This document shows, piece by piece, positions 1-6,421 of a stretch of DNA of 10,282 bases. Every line of letters begins with the position of its first letter. Within the stretch, counting starts at the first letter, position 1. Below the pieces are notes generated by a model. That model was not told where the DNA came from. It searched no databases and saw nothing but the letters and a program-made list of their open reading frames with translations. Made by a program: the position numbers and the translations under genes. This stretch comes from Treponema sp. (GTDB lineage: Bacteria > Spirochaetota > Spirochaetia > Treponematales > Breznakiellaceae). The stretch lies in the NCBI GenBank assembly GCA_031278755.1, contig JAITJV010000177.1:1-10282 (forward strand). Direction: 5' to 3'.

Positions 1-1
1 G

Positions 2-742
2 CGGAGCCTTCCTTCCCTCGGCGGCATCCAGAAGCGGCCGGGCGTGGGCGTGTTCACGGGAGAAATCGATCCCGTCAATTACAAGAACGCCGATCCCGAA
101 GTGCTGCTTGAGCTGGGCATGGAACAGCACTTTGTTTCCTACATTATGGGGGAACGGTACTTCAAGGCGGGCGGTTATGACAGGGCGCTTGCCGAATACA
201 ACAGGGCAATTTCGCTTAAGCCGGACTTTGCGGAAGCGTGTTTTTCCCGGGGCAGAACCTTCTACGAAAAAGGGGATCTGGACCGCGCTATTGCCGATTA
301 CACTTCCGCCATCAGGCTGAAAAGCGATTCGGCGGCGGCGTACAACTGCCGGGGCTGCGCCTACGCCGGAAAGGGCGATCATGAGCGGGCTGTCGCCGAT
401 TACACCCGGGCCATTACATTGAAACGTGATTACGGCGACGCGTGGTTTAACCGCGGCTGCTCGTACCGCGAACAGGGTGAATACGACAAGGCGATTGCGG
501 ATTTTTCAACGCTCCTGGAACTGGAACCGAAAAACGCCGCTGTTTATAATCAGCGGGGAACCGCATGGTATTACAAGGGCGAAGACGAACGGGCCGCGGG
601 CGATTTTTCCAGGGCCATCTCACTGAAGCAGGATTTTTCGCTTGCGTGGTACAACCGCGCCACGGTATGGCGGACCATGGGAAACCCGGCGCGGGCGGAA
701 ACGGATTTTGCCGAAGCCGCGCGGCTTGGATACAGGCCGTAG
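2..742 (+). CDS. TPR-repeat protein, 5'-truncated by the window edge
   Basis: The reading frame is open from base 2, so the true start probably lies upstream. A GTG at 44 would give a 232-residue protein, but no convincing ribosome binding site precedes it. Counting from that GTG, six consecutive 34-residue tetratricopeptide repeats run from about residue 31 to the end (roughly 31-61, 62-95, 96-129, 130-163, 164-197, 198-232). Each shows the TPR pattern: an N/SRG turn, aromatic positions, G-D/E-x-D/E-x-A, then A-I-x-L-K. TPR arrays form a curved helical scaffold that binds partner proteins; no enzyme domain is visible. No signal peptide or lipobox can be judged because the N-terminus may be missing. 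The stop lies one base before the rdgB ATG, so the two are probably co-transcribed and perhaps translationally coupled. The partner and role are unknown; the family call is firm. Confidence 0.85.
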   Translation, partial: RSLPSLGGIQKRPGVGVFTGEIDPVNYKNADPEVLLELGMEQHFVSYIMGERYFKAGGYDRALAEYNRAISLKPDFAEACFSRGRTFYEKGDLDRAIADYTSAIRLKSDSAAAYNCRGCAYAGKGDHERAVADYTRAITLKRDYGDAWFNRGCSYREQGEYDKAIADFSTLLELEPKNAAVYNQRGTAWYYKGEDERAAGDFSRAISLKQDFSLAWYNRATVWRTMGNPARAETDFAEAARLGYRP

Positions 743-743
743 C

Positions 744-1361
744 ATGACCGTCTGGCTTGCGACGGGCAACGCGCATAAAAAGGCCGAACTTGCCGCCATA
801 CTCAGGTCTGACAAAACGCTCCGCATTCCTTCCGACGCGGGCATCGCGTTCGATCCGGCGGAAAACGGGAGCACCTTCGCCGAAAACGCCCTGATCAAGG
901 CGGAGGCGCTCTGGAGCATTGTGAAGGAGCCGGTGATAGCCGATGATTCGGGCCTCTGCGTGGACGCCCTGGGCGGCAGGCCGGGAATTTACTCTGCGCG
1001 TTACGCGGGCCCGGCGAAAGACGGCGGCGGAAAAAAAATCGGCGCCGCCGAACGCAATGCGCTGCTCCTTGGCGAACTGGACGGCGCCGCCGAAAGAAGC
1101 GCGCGCTTTGTCTGCGCCATGGCGCTTGTATACGGTGAAGGCCGTTTCTTCATTGTGCAGGAAACGCTTGAAGGGGAAATCGCCCTGCCGGAACAAGCCG
1201 CGGGAACAGGCGGCTTCGGTTATGATCCCGTATTCTTTCTGCCCGAACGCCGCTGTACGCTGGCCGAACTTGACGCCGGTGAAAAAAACGCCCTCAGCCA
1301 CCGGGGAAAAGCCGGCAGGATCATCGCGGGGTTTCTCGGCGCGCTGCCCGCCGGCCTGTAG
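744..1361 (+). CDS. rdgB: RdgB/HAM1-family dITP/XTP pyrophosphatase
   Basis: This 205-residue protein is a non-canonical purine NTP pyrophosphatase. The family hydrolyses dITP, ITP and XTP to the monophosphate and pyrophosphate in the cytoplasm, keeping deaminated purines out of DNA and RNA. Hallmarks are LATGNAHK at 5-12, TFAENALIKAEAL at 44-56, ADDSGLCVDALGGRPG at 66-81 (Asp68 matching the catalytic aspartate), GGFGYDP at 156-162 and the purine-binding SHRGKA at 185-190. Length is normal for the family. I chose the ATG at 744 because translation then begins MTVWLATGN, as usual for RdgB; the frame stays open further upstream (from 642), but that extension lies inside the TPR gene and is not family-like. 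The start is one base after the TPR stop and has no strong Shine-Dalgarno sequence, so coupled translation is plausible. Confidence 0.96.
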   Translation: MTVWLATGNAHKKAELAAILRSDKTLRIPSDAGIAFDPAENGSTFAENALIKAEALWSIVKEPVIADDSGLCVDALGGRPGIYSARYAGPAKDGGGKKIGAAERNALLLGELDGAAERSARFVCAMALVYGEGRFFIVQETLEGEIALPEQAAGTGGFGYDPVFFLPERRCTLAELDAGEKNALSHRGKAGRIIAGFLGALPAGL

Positions 1362-1362
1362 C

Positions 1363-1391
1363 CTGACAAACGCGCCGCTTTACGCTATAGT
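1363..1391 (+). promoter_or_regulatory. Sigma-70-like promoter of rep
   Basis: CTGACA at 1363-1368 and TATAGT at 1386-1391 each match five of six consensus positions and are separated by exactly 17 bp. They fill the 38-bp gap between the rdgB stop and the rep ATG. The -10 ends 8 nt before the ATG at 1400, so transcription would start at or about two bases before the start codon. The bases in between (cttttcca) contain no Shine-Dalgarno sequence. Not experimentally supported. Confidence 0.65.
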
Positions 1392-1399
1392 CTTTTCCA

Positions 1400-3487
1400 A
1401 TGTCCAGACTCAACCTTGCCGCCGAACTCAACGAACCGCAGATTACCGCCGTTACAACCGTCGAAGGCCCCCTTCTTATCATAGCGGGCGCCGGATCGGG
1501 AAAGACCAGGGTGATCACCTGGCGCATCGCCAACATGCTTGAAAAGGGAATTCCCCAGCATGCGATTCTTGCGCTTACCTTTACCAACAAGGCCGCCAGG
1601 GAGATGGAGACGCGGGTCAAGGAGATCACGGGGAAAAAACTCCAAAGCCTTACCGTTTCGACCTTTCACGCGTTCGGCCTCGGGATGCTCCGCGAAGAAG
1701 CGGAGCAGATAGGCCGCCGGAAAAACTTTTCGGTGTATGACGAAACGGACAAGCTTTCCCTCATACGGGAATGCCTGCGCGAATGCCGCCTTTATTCCGA
1801 CAAGATAAACCTGTACACCCTCGGTTCCCTTTTTTCGTCCGTCAAAACAGGCCGGTCGGGATGGGAGGATGATTCGGTCTGGGAGCCGGTATACAGGGAA
1901 TACCAGGAGAGCCTTAAAATCTACAACGCGCTTGACTTTGACGATCTTCTTGTCCTTCCCATAGACCTTTTTGAAAACAGCCCCGGAATCCTTGAAAAAT
2001 ACCGCAGGCGCTACCGCTACATCATGGTTGACGAATTCCAGGACACAAGCCTCATACAGTACCGGCTGATGAAGTTATTGGCCTGCGGAAACGGCGGAAG
2101 CCTTGATGCGGAAAAACCAGGTGAAACCGAGGCGCCGAACATCTGCGTAGTGGGCGACGATGATCAATCAATATATTCATGGCGCGGCGCAAGCTATGAA
2201 AATATCCTCATGTTTGAAAAGGACTTCCCTTCCCTTCTTGAAATAAAACTGGAACAAAATTACAGGTCCACCACGACCATACTCGAAGCCGCAAACGGCG
2301 TGATAGCCAACAACGCCAACCGCAAGGACAAGCGGCTCTGGTCGGGGAACACGGGCGGCAAGCCCATCGAATTGTTCTTTCCCGCAGACGACGGTGAAGA
2401 AGCGGCGTTCATCGCATCCCGGATACGATCCCTTATGGCCCGTGAAAACCTCAAGTACCATGACTTCGCGGTTCTTGTAAGGACCAATTCGCTCACACGG
2501 AACATTGAAGAAGCCTTCCTTGCCGAAAACCTTCCCTACAGGGTTTCAGGCGGCACAAGTTTTTTCCAGAGGAAGGAAATCAGGGACGTCATTTCTTACC
2601 TCAGGGTAATAGCGAATCCCGACGACGACGTAAACCTTTTACGGATTATCAACACGCCGCGGCGGGGCATAGGCAAGACCGCCGTCGCCCGTCTTTCCGC
2701 CCTTGCCCGCGGCGGCCGTTCAAGCATCTGGGGCGCTCTTGTACGGGCCAGGGCCGCGGGAGATGAAAGCCAGAAGCAGCTTTTTGAAGAACGGCGGGCG
2801 GCCGCCGATTCGGAGGATTTTACCGGCCTTGTGGATGCGTTCAGGGATGAAATTCTGGGACGAAAGGCGGCGGGCGGCGGAAAGTGGACCCTTTCGGCAA
2901 GCGTCCGCTCCCTTGTCGACAGGATTGATTACTGGAGCTGCCTTGTAACGGAACACAGCAAAAATGAAAAACTCGCCCGGTGGAAATTTTCCAACATTGA
3001 ATATTTTATAAAGATGATAGAAAGCTGGGAACGCGATCCTGACAACCTTGACGCCGGCCTTTACCCCTACCTTAACCGCATCAGCCTTATTACCGGCGGC
3101 GACAGGGAAGAAAACGCCGAAGGAAAAGTAAGCCTCATGACCATACACGCGTCCAAGGGGCTTGAGTTTCCCGTCGTCTTTATCGCCGGCGCGGAAGACG
3201 GGATAATTCCCCATGAAAAAAGCCTTGAAGAAGAAGCGGGAAACATCGAAGAAGAACGCCGGCTTTTTTATGTGGCGATCACCAGGGCGCGCGACAAGTT
3301 GTACATCACAAGCTGCAAAAAGCGCAAACGTGTACAGAACACCGTTGAATGCAGCCCCTCTCCCTTTCTTGAAGAAATCCCCGGACGCCTTGTCCGTCCC
3401 TTTGAAGAAGACAAAATTCTGAGCGAAGCGGAAGCAGGCGCCCTTTTTGCAAAAATGCGGGAGAAATTTACCGCGGGGGTTCCCTAA
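1400..3487 (+). CDS. rep: Rep-type superfamily 1A DNA helicase (UvrD/PcrA/Rep)
   Basis: This 695-residue protein is an ATP-driven 3'-5' DNA helicase acting at replication forks and in repair. Motifs occur in order: Walker A GAGSGKT 30-36; motif Ia LTFTNKAA about 59-66; Walker B VDEFQDTS 210-217; motif III GDDDQSIYSWRGA 252-264; motif IV EQNYRST 285-291; motif V with MTIHASKGLEF about 580-590; and motif VI ERRLFYVAITRARDKLYI near 619-636. YRVSGGTSFF followed by a KEIRD...NPDDD stretch matches Rep more closely than UvrD. The C-terminus stops soon after motif VI and I see no PcrA/UvrD-type tail, which also fits Rep. A small insert (about 229-246) sits between motifs II and III. The ATG at 1400 directly follows a good promoter with no Shine-Dalgarno sequence. 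Assignment to the family is certain; Rep rather than PcrA is likely. Confidence 0.93.
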   Translation: MSRLNLAAELNEPQITAVTTVEGPLLIIAGAGSGKTRVITWRIANMLEKGIPQHAILALTFTNKAAREMETRVKEITGKKLQSLTVSTFHAFGLGMLREEAEQIGRRKNFSVYDETDKLSLIRECLRECRLYSDKINLYTLGSLFSSVKTGRSGWEDDSVWEPVYREYQESLKIYNALDFDDLLVLPIDLFENSPGILEKYRRRYRYIMVDEFQDTSLIQYRLMKLLACGNGGSLDAEKPGETEAPNICVVGDDDQSIYSWRGASYENILMFEKDFPSLLEIKLEQNYRSTTTILEAANGVIANNANRKDKRLWSGNTGGKPIELFFPADDGEEAAFIASRIRSLMARENLKYHDFAVLVRTNSLTRNIEEAFLAENLPYRVSGGTSFFQRKEIRDVISYLRVIANPDDDVNLLRIINTPRRGIGKTAVARLSALARGGRSSIWGALVRARAAGDESQKQLFEERRAAADSEDFTGLVDAFRDEILGRKAAGGGKWTLSASVRSLVDRIDYWSCLVTEHSKNEKLARWKFSNIEYFIKMIESWERDPDNLDAGLYPYLNRISLITGGDREENAEGKVSLMTIHASKGLEFPVVFIAGAEDGIIPHEKSLEEEAGNIEEERRLFYVAITRARDKLYITSCKKRKRVQNTVECSPSPFLEEIPGRLVRPFEEDKILSEAEAGALFAKMREKFTAGVP

Positions 3488-3496
3488 ATTCAAACA

Positions 3497-3525
3497 TTGA
3501 CAAGCGGGAAAAATTCCCCCAAAAT
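3497..3525 (+). promoter_or_regulatory. Sigma-70-like promoter of the DtxR-family gene
   Basis: A perfect -35 TTGACA (3497-3502) is followed after 17 bp by CAAAAT (3520-3525; four of six -10 positions). The -10 ends 9 nt before the ATG at 3535. The intervening bases aaaaacaat hold no ribosome binding site, so a very short or absent leader is predicted. The spacer carries an inverted repeat that could be an operator. Confidence 0.55.
3506..3518. promoter_or_regulatory. Inverted repeat inside the dtxR-family promoter, candidate operator
   Basis: GGGAA at 3506-3510 and TTCCC at 3514-3518 are perfect inverted copies separated by AAA. They lie wholly inside the -35/-10 spacer of the promoter for the DtxR-family gene, a common position for an autoregulatory operator. 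No T-tract follows on either strand, so a terminator is unlikely. Binding by the neighbouring regulator is inference, and the sequence does not match a DtxR or MntR box that I can recall. Confidence 0.35.
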
Positions 3526-3534
3526 AAAAACAAT

Positions 3535-3900
3535 ATGACCCAATCGCTTGAAGATTATCTTGAAATGGTGAGCTTCCTTGCTGATAACGGAGAAGTCCGC
3601 GTAACGGACATTGCTTCCCGGCTCGGGGTTTCCAAACCTTCGGTGCTTACCGCCCTTAAAACGCTTGAGGAGCGGGGCCTCCTTGAACATGAACGGTACA
3701 GGACCGTCCACCTTACAAAAAAAGGGCAAACGGAGGCTTCGACAATACGCGACCGGCACAGTTTTCTTACCGCCTTTCTCAGGGACATCGTCGGCGTAAG
3801 CCCGGAAACCGCCGAAAGCGACGCATGTAAAATGGAACATCTTCTTTCCGAAGAAACGTGCGGCAAGATTAAAGCCATGCTGCGGCGCAATGCTGAATGA
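3535..3900 (+). CDS. DtxR/MntR-family metal-dependent transcriptional repressor
   Basis: This 121-residue protein has an N-terminal winged helix (about 1-62, with VTDIASRLGVSKPSVLTALKTL as helix-turn-helix, and the wing RYRTVHLTKKG) followed by a metal-binding dimerisation domain (about 63-121). Family members bind Fe2+ or Mn2+ and then repress uptake genes. Candidate ligands are Asp7, Glu10, His75, Cys98, Glu101 and His102. The segment ACKMEH matches the Cys-x-x-Glu-His arrangement of iron-type DtxR/IdeR, where Bacillus MntR has Glu in place of Cys. There is no C-terminal SH3-like domain, so the length is MntR-like. Its own promoter lies upstream, and the end overlaps the next gene by 11 bp. 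An importer gene set lies nearby on the other strand and is a plausible target, but that link is inferred. Confidence 0.9.
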   Translation: MTQSLEDYLEMVSFLADNGEVRVTDIASRLGVSKPSVLTALKTLEERGLLEHERYRTVHLTKKGQTEASTIRDRHSFLTAFLRDIVGVSPETAESDACKMEHLLSEETCGKIKAMLRRNAE

Positions 3901-4660
3901 ATTATTCGAAATATATTACAGGAACATTTACGGGGGCCGCTGGGAAGGGCTGCGGAAAAGCCTTCTGGAAGAAAGGCCCGCATACCCTTTTACCTCGGGG
4001 CTAAAAGAACCTTATTACCTTAACTACGCATCGGTGCTCGCCGCCCTGTCCCTGAGGCTTCCCCCGTCCGGGGGAGAAATTCTTGACGCCTGCGCCGCTC
4101 CCGGGGGAAAGACCCTGGTCATCGCGTCCGCCCTTCCCAAGGGCGTCCGCCTCATGGCAAACGAGCTTTCGGGGGAAAGGCGGCGGCGTCTTTCCCTTGT
4201 CCTTGACGGGCGGCTTCCCGCCGAAAAACGCGCGCAGGTAACCGTCTCGGGCTTTGACGCCGCGGCCCTGGGAGGGCGCGTGCGCGAACGGAACCGCTTT
4301 GACGCCGTGCTCCTTGACACGCCCTGTTCAAACGAAGAGCATGTGCTGAAAGATCCCGCGGCCCTCGCCGCCTGGACCCCCGCGCGTCCCCGCTTTCTCG
4401 CAAAACGGCAGTGGGCGCTCCTTTCTTCGGCCTTTCTCCTCCTTGCCCCCGGAGGCTCCCTCGTGTACGCCACCTGCGCCCTTTCGCCGGAAGAAAACGA
4501 CGGCGCGGCGGAAAGGCTTTTTTCAAAATACGGGAAAGAAGTTATCGCGGACAATCCTGATTTTTCCGAAGGCGAACAAACGCGCTACGGCAAAATACTG
4601 CTCCCCGACAGGGGGGGCGCAGGCCCCATGTATGTGGCGCGGTTTAGAAAATCCCCTTAA
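3890..4660 (+). CDS. NOL1/NOP2/Sun (NSUN/RsmB-F type) RNA cytosine-5 methyltransferase
   Basis: This 256-residue S-adenosylmethionine-dependent enzyme should methylate C5 of a cytosine in rRNA or tRNA. Visible motifs are DACAAPGGKT at 66-75 (SAM binding), an acidic NEL at 91-93, LLDTPCS at 141-147 (Cys146, release cysteine) and YATCALSPEEN at 193-203 (Cys196, the nucleophile). It is far shorter than RsmB or RsmF: it lacks the NusB-like N-terminal domain of RsmB and the C-terminal extension of RsmF. After the PC motif it reads SNEEHVL rather than the usual SG, reminiscent of eukaryotic NSUN3/NSUN4. The target base is unknown. The start ATG lies inside the end of the DtxR-family gene (11-bp overlap, no Shine-Dalgarno sequence), implying coupled expression. 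The 3' end overlaps the convergent ATPase gene by 17 bp. Confidence 0.88.
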   Translation: MLNELFEIYYRNIYGGRWEGLRKSLLEERPAYPFTSGLKEPYYLNYASVLAALSLRLPPSGGEILDACAAPGGKTLVIASALPKGVRLMANELSGERRRRLSLVLDGRLPAEKRAQVTVSGFDAAALGGRVRERNRFDAVLLDTPCSNEEHVLKDPAALAAWTPARPRFLAKRQWALLSSAFLLLAPGGSLVYATCALSPEENDGAAERLFSKYGKEVIADNPDFSEGEQTRYGKILLPDRGGAGPMYVARFRKSP

Positions 4661-5384
4661 GGGAATTTTCGCTGAACATCTCTTCAGGCGTCCCTTCTCC
4701 CCGCATCCCGCCCCCGCCGAGAAGGACGGCGCGGTCCGCGTAACGGGCGGCAAGATCAAGATCGTGGAAACTTACAAGGACCGCCGCCCCGCCCGCGGCA
4801 ATTTTTTTCAGCAGATCCATCACCATGATCCGGTACCGGGGATCAAGGCTGCTGCACGGTTCATCAAGGAGGAGTATCTTCGCCTCCTGCGCCATGGCCC
4901 GCGCCAGAAGCACGCGCTGATATTCGCCGCCTGAAAGCTCCGTTACGGGCCTCTCCTCAAAACCTTCAAGGCCCGCTTCCGCTATGGCCCGCCCGACGGC
5001 GTTTTTGTCCGCGCCGTTTTGTTTTACGCGGGAATAGCGCCCCTGCGAAACAATCTCATGCACGGTAAAGGGCCATGAGGGAAGCCCCGCCTGAAAAATA
5101 TAGGCCCGGTGAAACGCCCATTCTTTTTTTGAAAGAAGCGAACCGTCGCGCCCTTCGACAAAAACTTTTCCCGCGAGCGGCTTTAAAAGGCCGCCCGCCG
5201 TTTTAAGCAACGTTGTTTTCCCCGAACCGTTCGGCCCCGCAAGCACGATCAATTCCCCTGAATGCACCGAAAGATCAATGCCTGTAAGCACGGCTTTTTC
5301 TTTCCCGAAGATCCCCCGGCTGTAGCCTGAAGAAAGGCCGCGCAGTTCAAGCGGCGGTCTTGCCGCCGGCTGTACGCCGGTCAT
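4644..5384 (-). CDS. ABC transporter ATPase, FecE/BtuD/FhuC type
   Basis: This 246-residue protein is the cytoplasmic ATP-hydrolysing subunit of a metal-chelate or cobalamin importer. Motifs: Walker A GPNGSGKTT at 50-58, Q-loop Gln98 in YIFQAG, the TVHEIVSQGRYSR segment (107-119) typical of the FecE/BtuD subfamily, ABC signature LSGGEYQR at 150-157, Walker B ILLLDEP at 170-176, D-loop SSLD, and switch His207. The start ATG shares ATGA with the permease stop, and a strong GGGAGG lies 5 nt upstream inside the permease gene, confirming the start. It is the last gene of the importer operon and overlaps the convergent methyltransferase gene. The substrate cannot be told from the ATPase alone. Confidence 0.93.
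   Translation of the reverse strand: MTGVQPAARPPLELRGLSSGYSRGIFGKEKAVLTGIDLSVHSGELIVLAGPNGSGKTTLLKTAGGLLKPLAGKVFVEGRDGSLLSKKEWAFHRAYIFQAGLPSWPFTVHEIVSQGRYSRVKQNGADKNAVGRAIAEAGLEGFEERPVTELSGGEYQRVLLARAMAQEAKILLLDEPCSSLDPRYRIMVMDLLKKIAAGGAAVLVSFHDLDLAARYADRAVLLGGGGMRGEGTPEEMFSENSLKGIF
4647..4670. terminator. Candidate bidirectional terminator between convergent operons
   Basis: A 24-bp palindrome pairs at 11 of 12 positions: outer A-rich arm GAAAAT with ATTTTC, inner CCC with GGG around the centre CTTAAG. The single mismatch (C4653 with A4664) becomes a G-U pair in the minus-strand RNA. A- and T-rich arms flank a GC core on both sides, the shape of a two-way intrinsic terminator. It contains the methyltransferase stop codon and the last codons of the ATPase gene. 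The GC core is short, so efficiency is uncertain. Confidence 0.5.
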
Positions 5385-6421
5385 GACAGCCTCCCAAGGG
5401 AACGGCCGTGCCGCGCAAGGAGAAAGAGGAAGAAGGGCGCCCCGCCAAGCCCGGTGATGATTCCAAGGGGAATTTCCACAGGCGGTATAATTGTACGGGC
5501 AAGCGTATCGGCGGCAACGAGGATCAGGGCGCCTGTCAGCGCGGACGCCGGAATAAGGCGCAAATGGCGGGGGCCGGTAAAGATCCGGGCGCAGTGCGGC
5601 GCGACAAGGCCGGCAAAGCCTATGACGCCCGCCGCGGACACGGCGGCGGCGGCGGCCAGCGACGCGCCTGACGCCGCAATAAAACGCGTCCGCGTAACAT
5701 TAAGCCCGAGACTTTCCGCTTCTTCATCGCCCTGTATAAGAAGATCGAGGGCCCCGGAACATGAAACAACAAGCGCGCAGCCTGAGACAAGCGCGGGAAG
5801 CACGGAAAAAAATTCCCGCCAGGTGCTTCCCCCGAGGCTTCCCAAAAGCCAGTAGTACACCTGATAGAGGCCGCGATCCCGGAGAACCAGGACAAGGGAA
5901 AGGGCGCTTGAAAAAAGAGAACTTATGCTTGTCCCCGCGAGAAGCAGGGCCGCGGCGGGCGGGGGATCGCCTGACGCGCGCGAAACGGTAAAGGCGAGGA
6001 ACACGGCGCTAATGCTCCCGGCAAACGCAAAGAGGGGGACGGGTGAAAAGGGCCAGGCCAGCGCAAGACCGAGGCTGATGGAAAGCCCCGCGCCGAGGCT
6101 TGCACCGGAAGACGCCCCTATGATGAAAGGGTCCGCAAGCGAATTGCGGAATATCCCCTGAAAGGCGGCCCCTGAAACGCCGAGCGACGCGCCTATTGTT
6201 ACGGCAAGAAGCAGGCGGGGAAGCCGTATGGCGAAGATCACCATCCGCGCCGTTCCGCCGTCGCCGCCTTTAACGAGCGAATAAAAGGCGGCGGCAAGCT
6301 CCGCGGCGCTTAAATCCGCCTGTCCCGAAAGAAGGCCCCAGACAAAAGCCGCGGCAAGAAGAAGCGAAGCGGCGGTGAAAAAAAACGGGGCCTTTTTAAA
6401 CGTGCGCGGACTCTTTTTCAC
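5381..6421 (-). CDS. FecCD/BtuC-family ABC importer permease
   Basis: This 346-residue inner-membrane protein forms the substrate channel of a type II ABC importer for cobalamin, haem or ferric siderophores. It has many hydrophobic segments (the family has about ten), the first near residues 12-31. Family signatures include RLPRLLLAVTIGASLGVSGA at 66-85, FRNSLADPFIIGASSGASLG at 91-110, the coupling-helix region GDEEAESLGLNV at 231-242, GVIGFAGLVAPHCAR at 265-279 and PVEIPLGIITGLGGAPFF at 314-331. Translation starts at a GTG that shares GTGA with the stop of the binding-protein gene, and the stop shares ATGA with the ATPase start, so the three genes form one operon. The charged N-terminus (MKKSPRTFKK) fits a cytoplasmic end. 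Confidence 0.94.
   Translation of the reverse strand: MKKSPRTFKKAPFFFTAASLLLAAAFVWGLLSGQADLSAAELAAAFYSLVKGGDGGTARMVIFAIRLPRLLLAVTIGASLGVSGAAFQGIFRNSLADPFIIGASSGASLGAGLSISLGLALAWPFSPVPLFAFAGSISAVFLAFTVSRASGDPPPAAALLLAGTSISSLFSSALSLVLVLRDRGLYQVYYWLLGSLGGSTWREFFSVLPALVSGCALVVSCSGALDLLIQGDEEAESLGLNVTRTRFIAASGASLAAAAAVSAAGVIGFAGLVAPHCARIFTGPRHLRLIPASALTGALILVAADTLARTIIPPVEIPLGIITGLGGAPFFLFLLARHGRSLGRLS
5390..5395 (-). promoter_or_regulatory. Ribosome binding site for the ABC ATPase gene
   Basis: On the minus strand GGGAGG lies 5 nt before the ATG at 5384. It is one of the clear Shine-Dalgarno sequences in the window, showing that this organism does use them, and it fixes the ATPase start. Confidence 0.7.

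Noticed and set aside
642..743. N-terminal extension of rdgB by 34 residues
   Set aside because: It overlaps the last TPR repeat in another frame, while the ATG at 744 gives the usual RdgB N-terminus.
1031..1038. A8 run in rdgB in the frame A_AAA_AAA, followed by a GC-rich inverted repeat, as a frameshift or slippage site
   Set aside because: The uninterrupted frame already gives a complete RdgB, and similar runs occur in other genes (A8 at 7422-7429, A9 at 7728-7736), so it looks like ordinary composition.
447..1301. Long minus-strand open frame (284 codons) opposite the TPR gene and rdgB
   Set aside because: It lies antisense to two well-supported genes, has no recognisable domain, and reads as low-quality Arg/Ala/Pro-rich sequence. 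Such shadow frames follow from the biased codon use.
2720..3493. Minus-strand open frame of 257 codons opposite rep
   Set aside because: It is entirely antisense to the conserved helicase C-terminal half, including motifs V and VI, and is Phe/Lys-rich with no family features.
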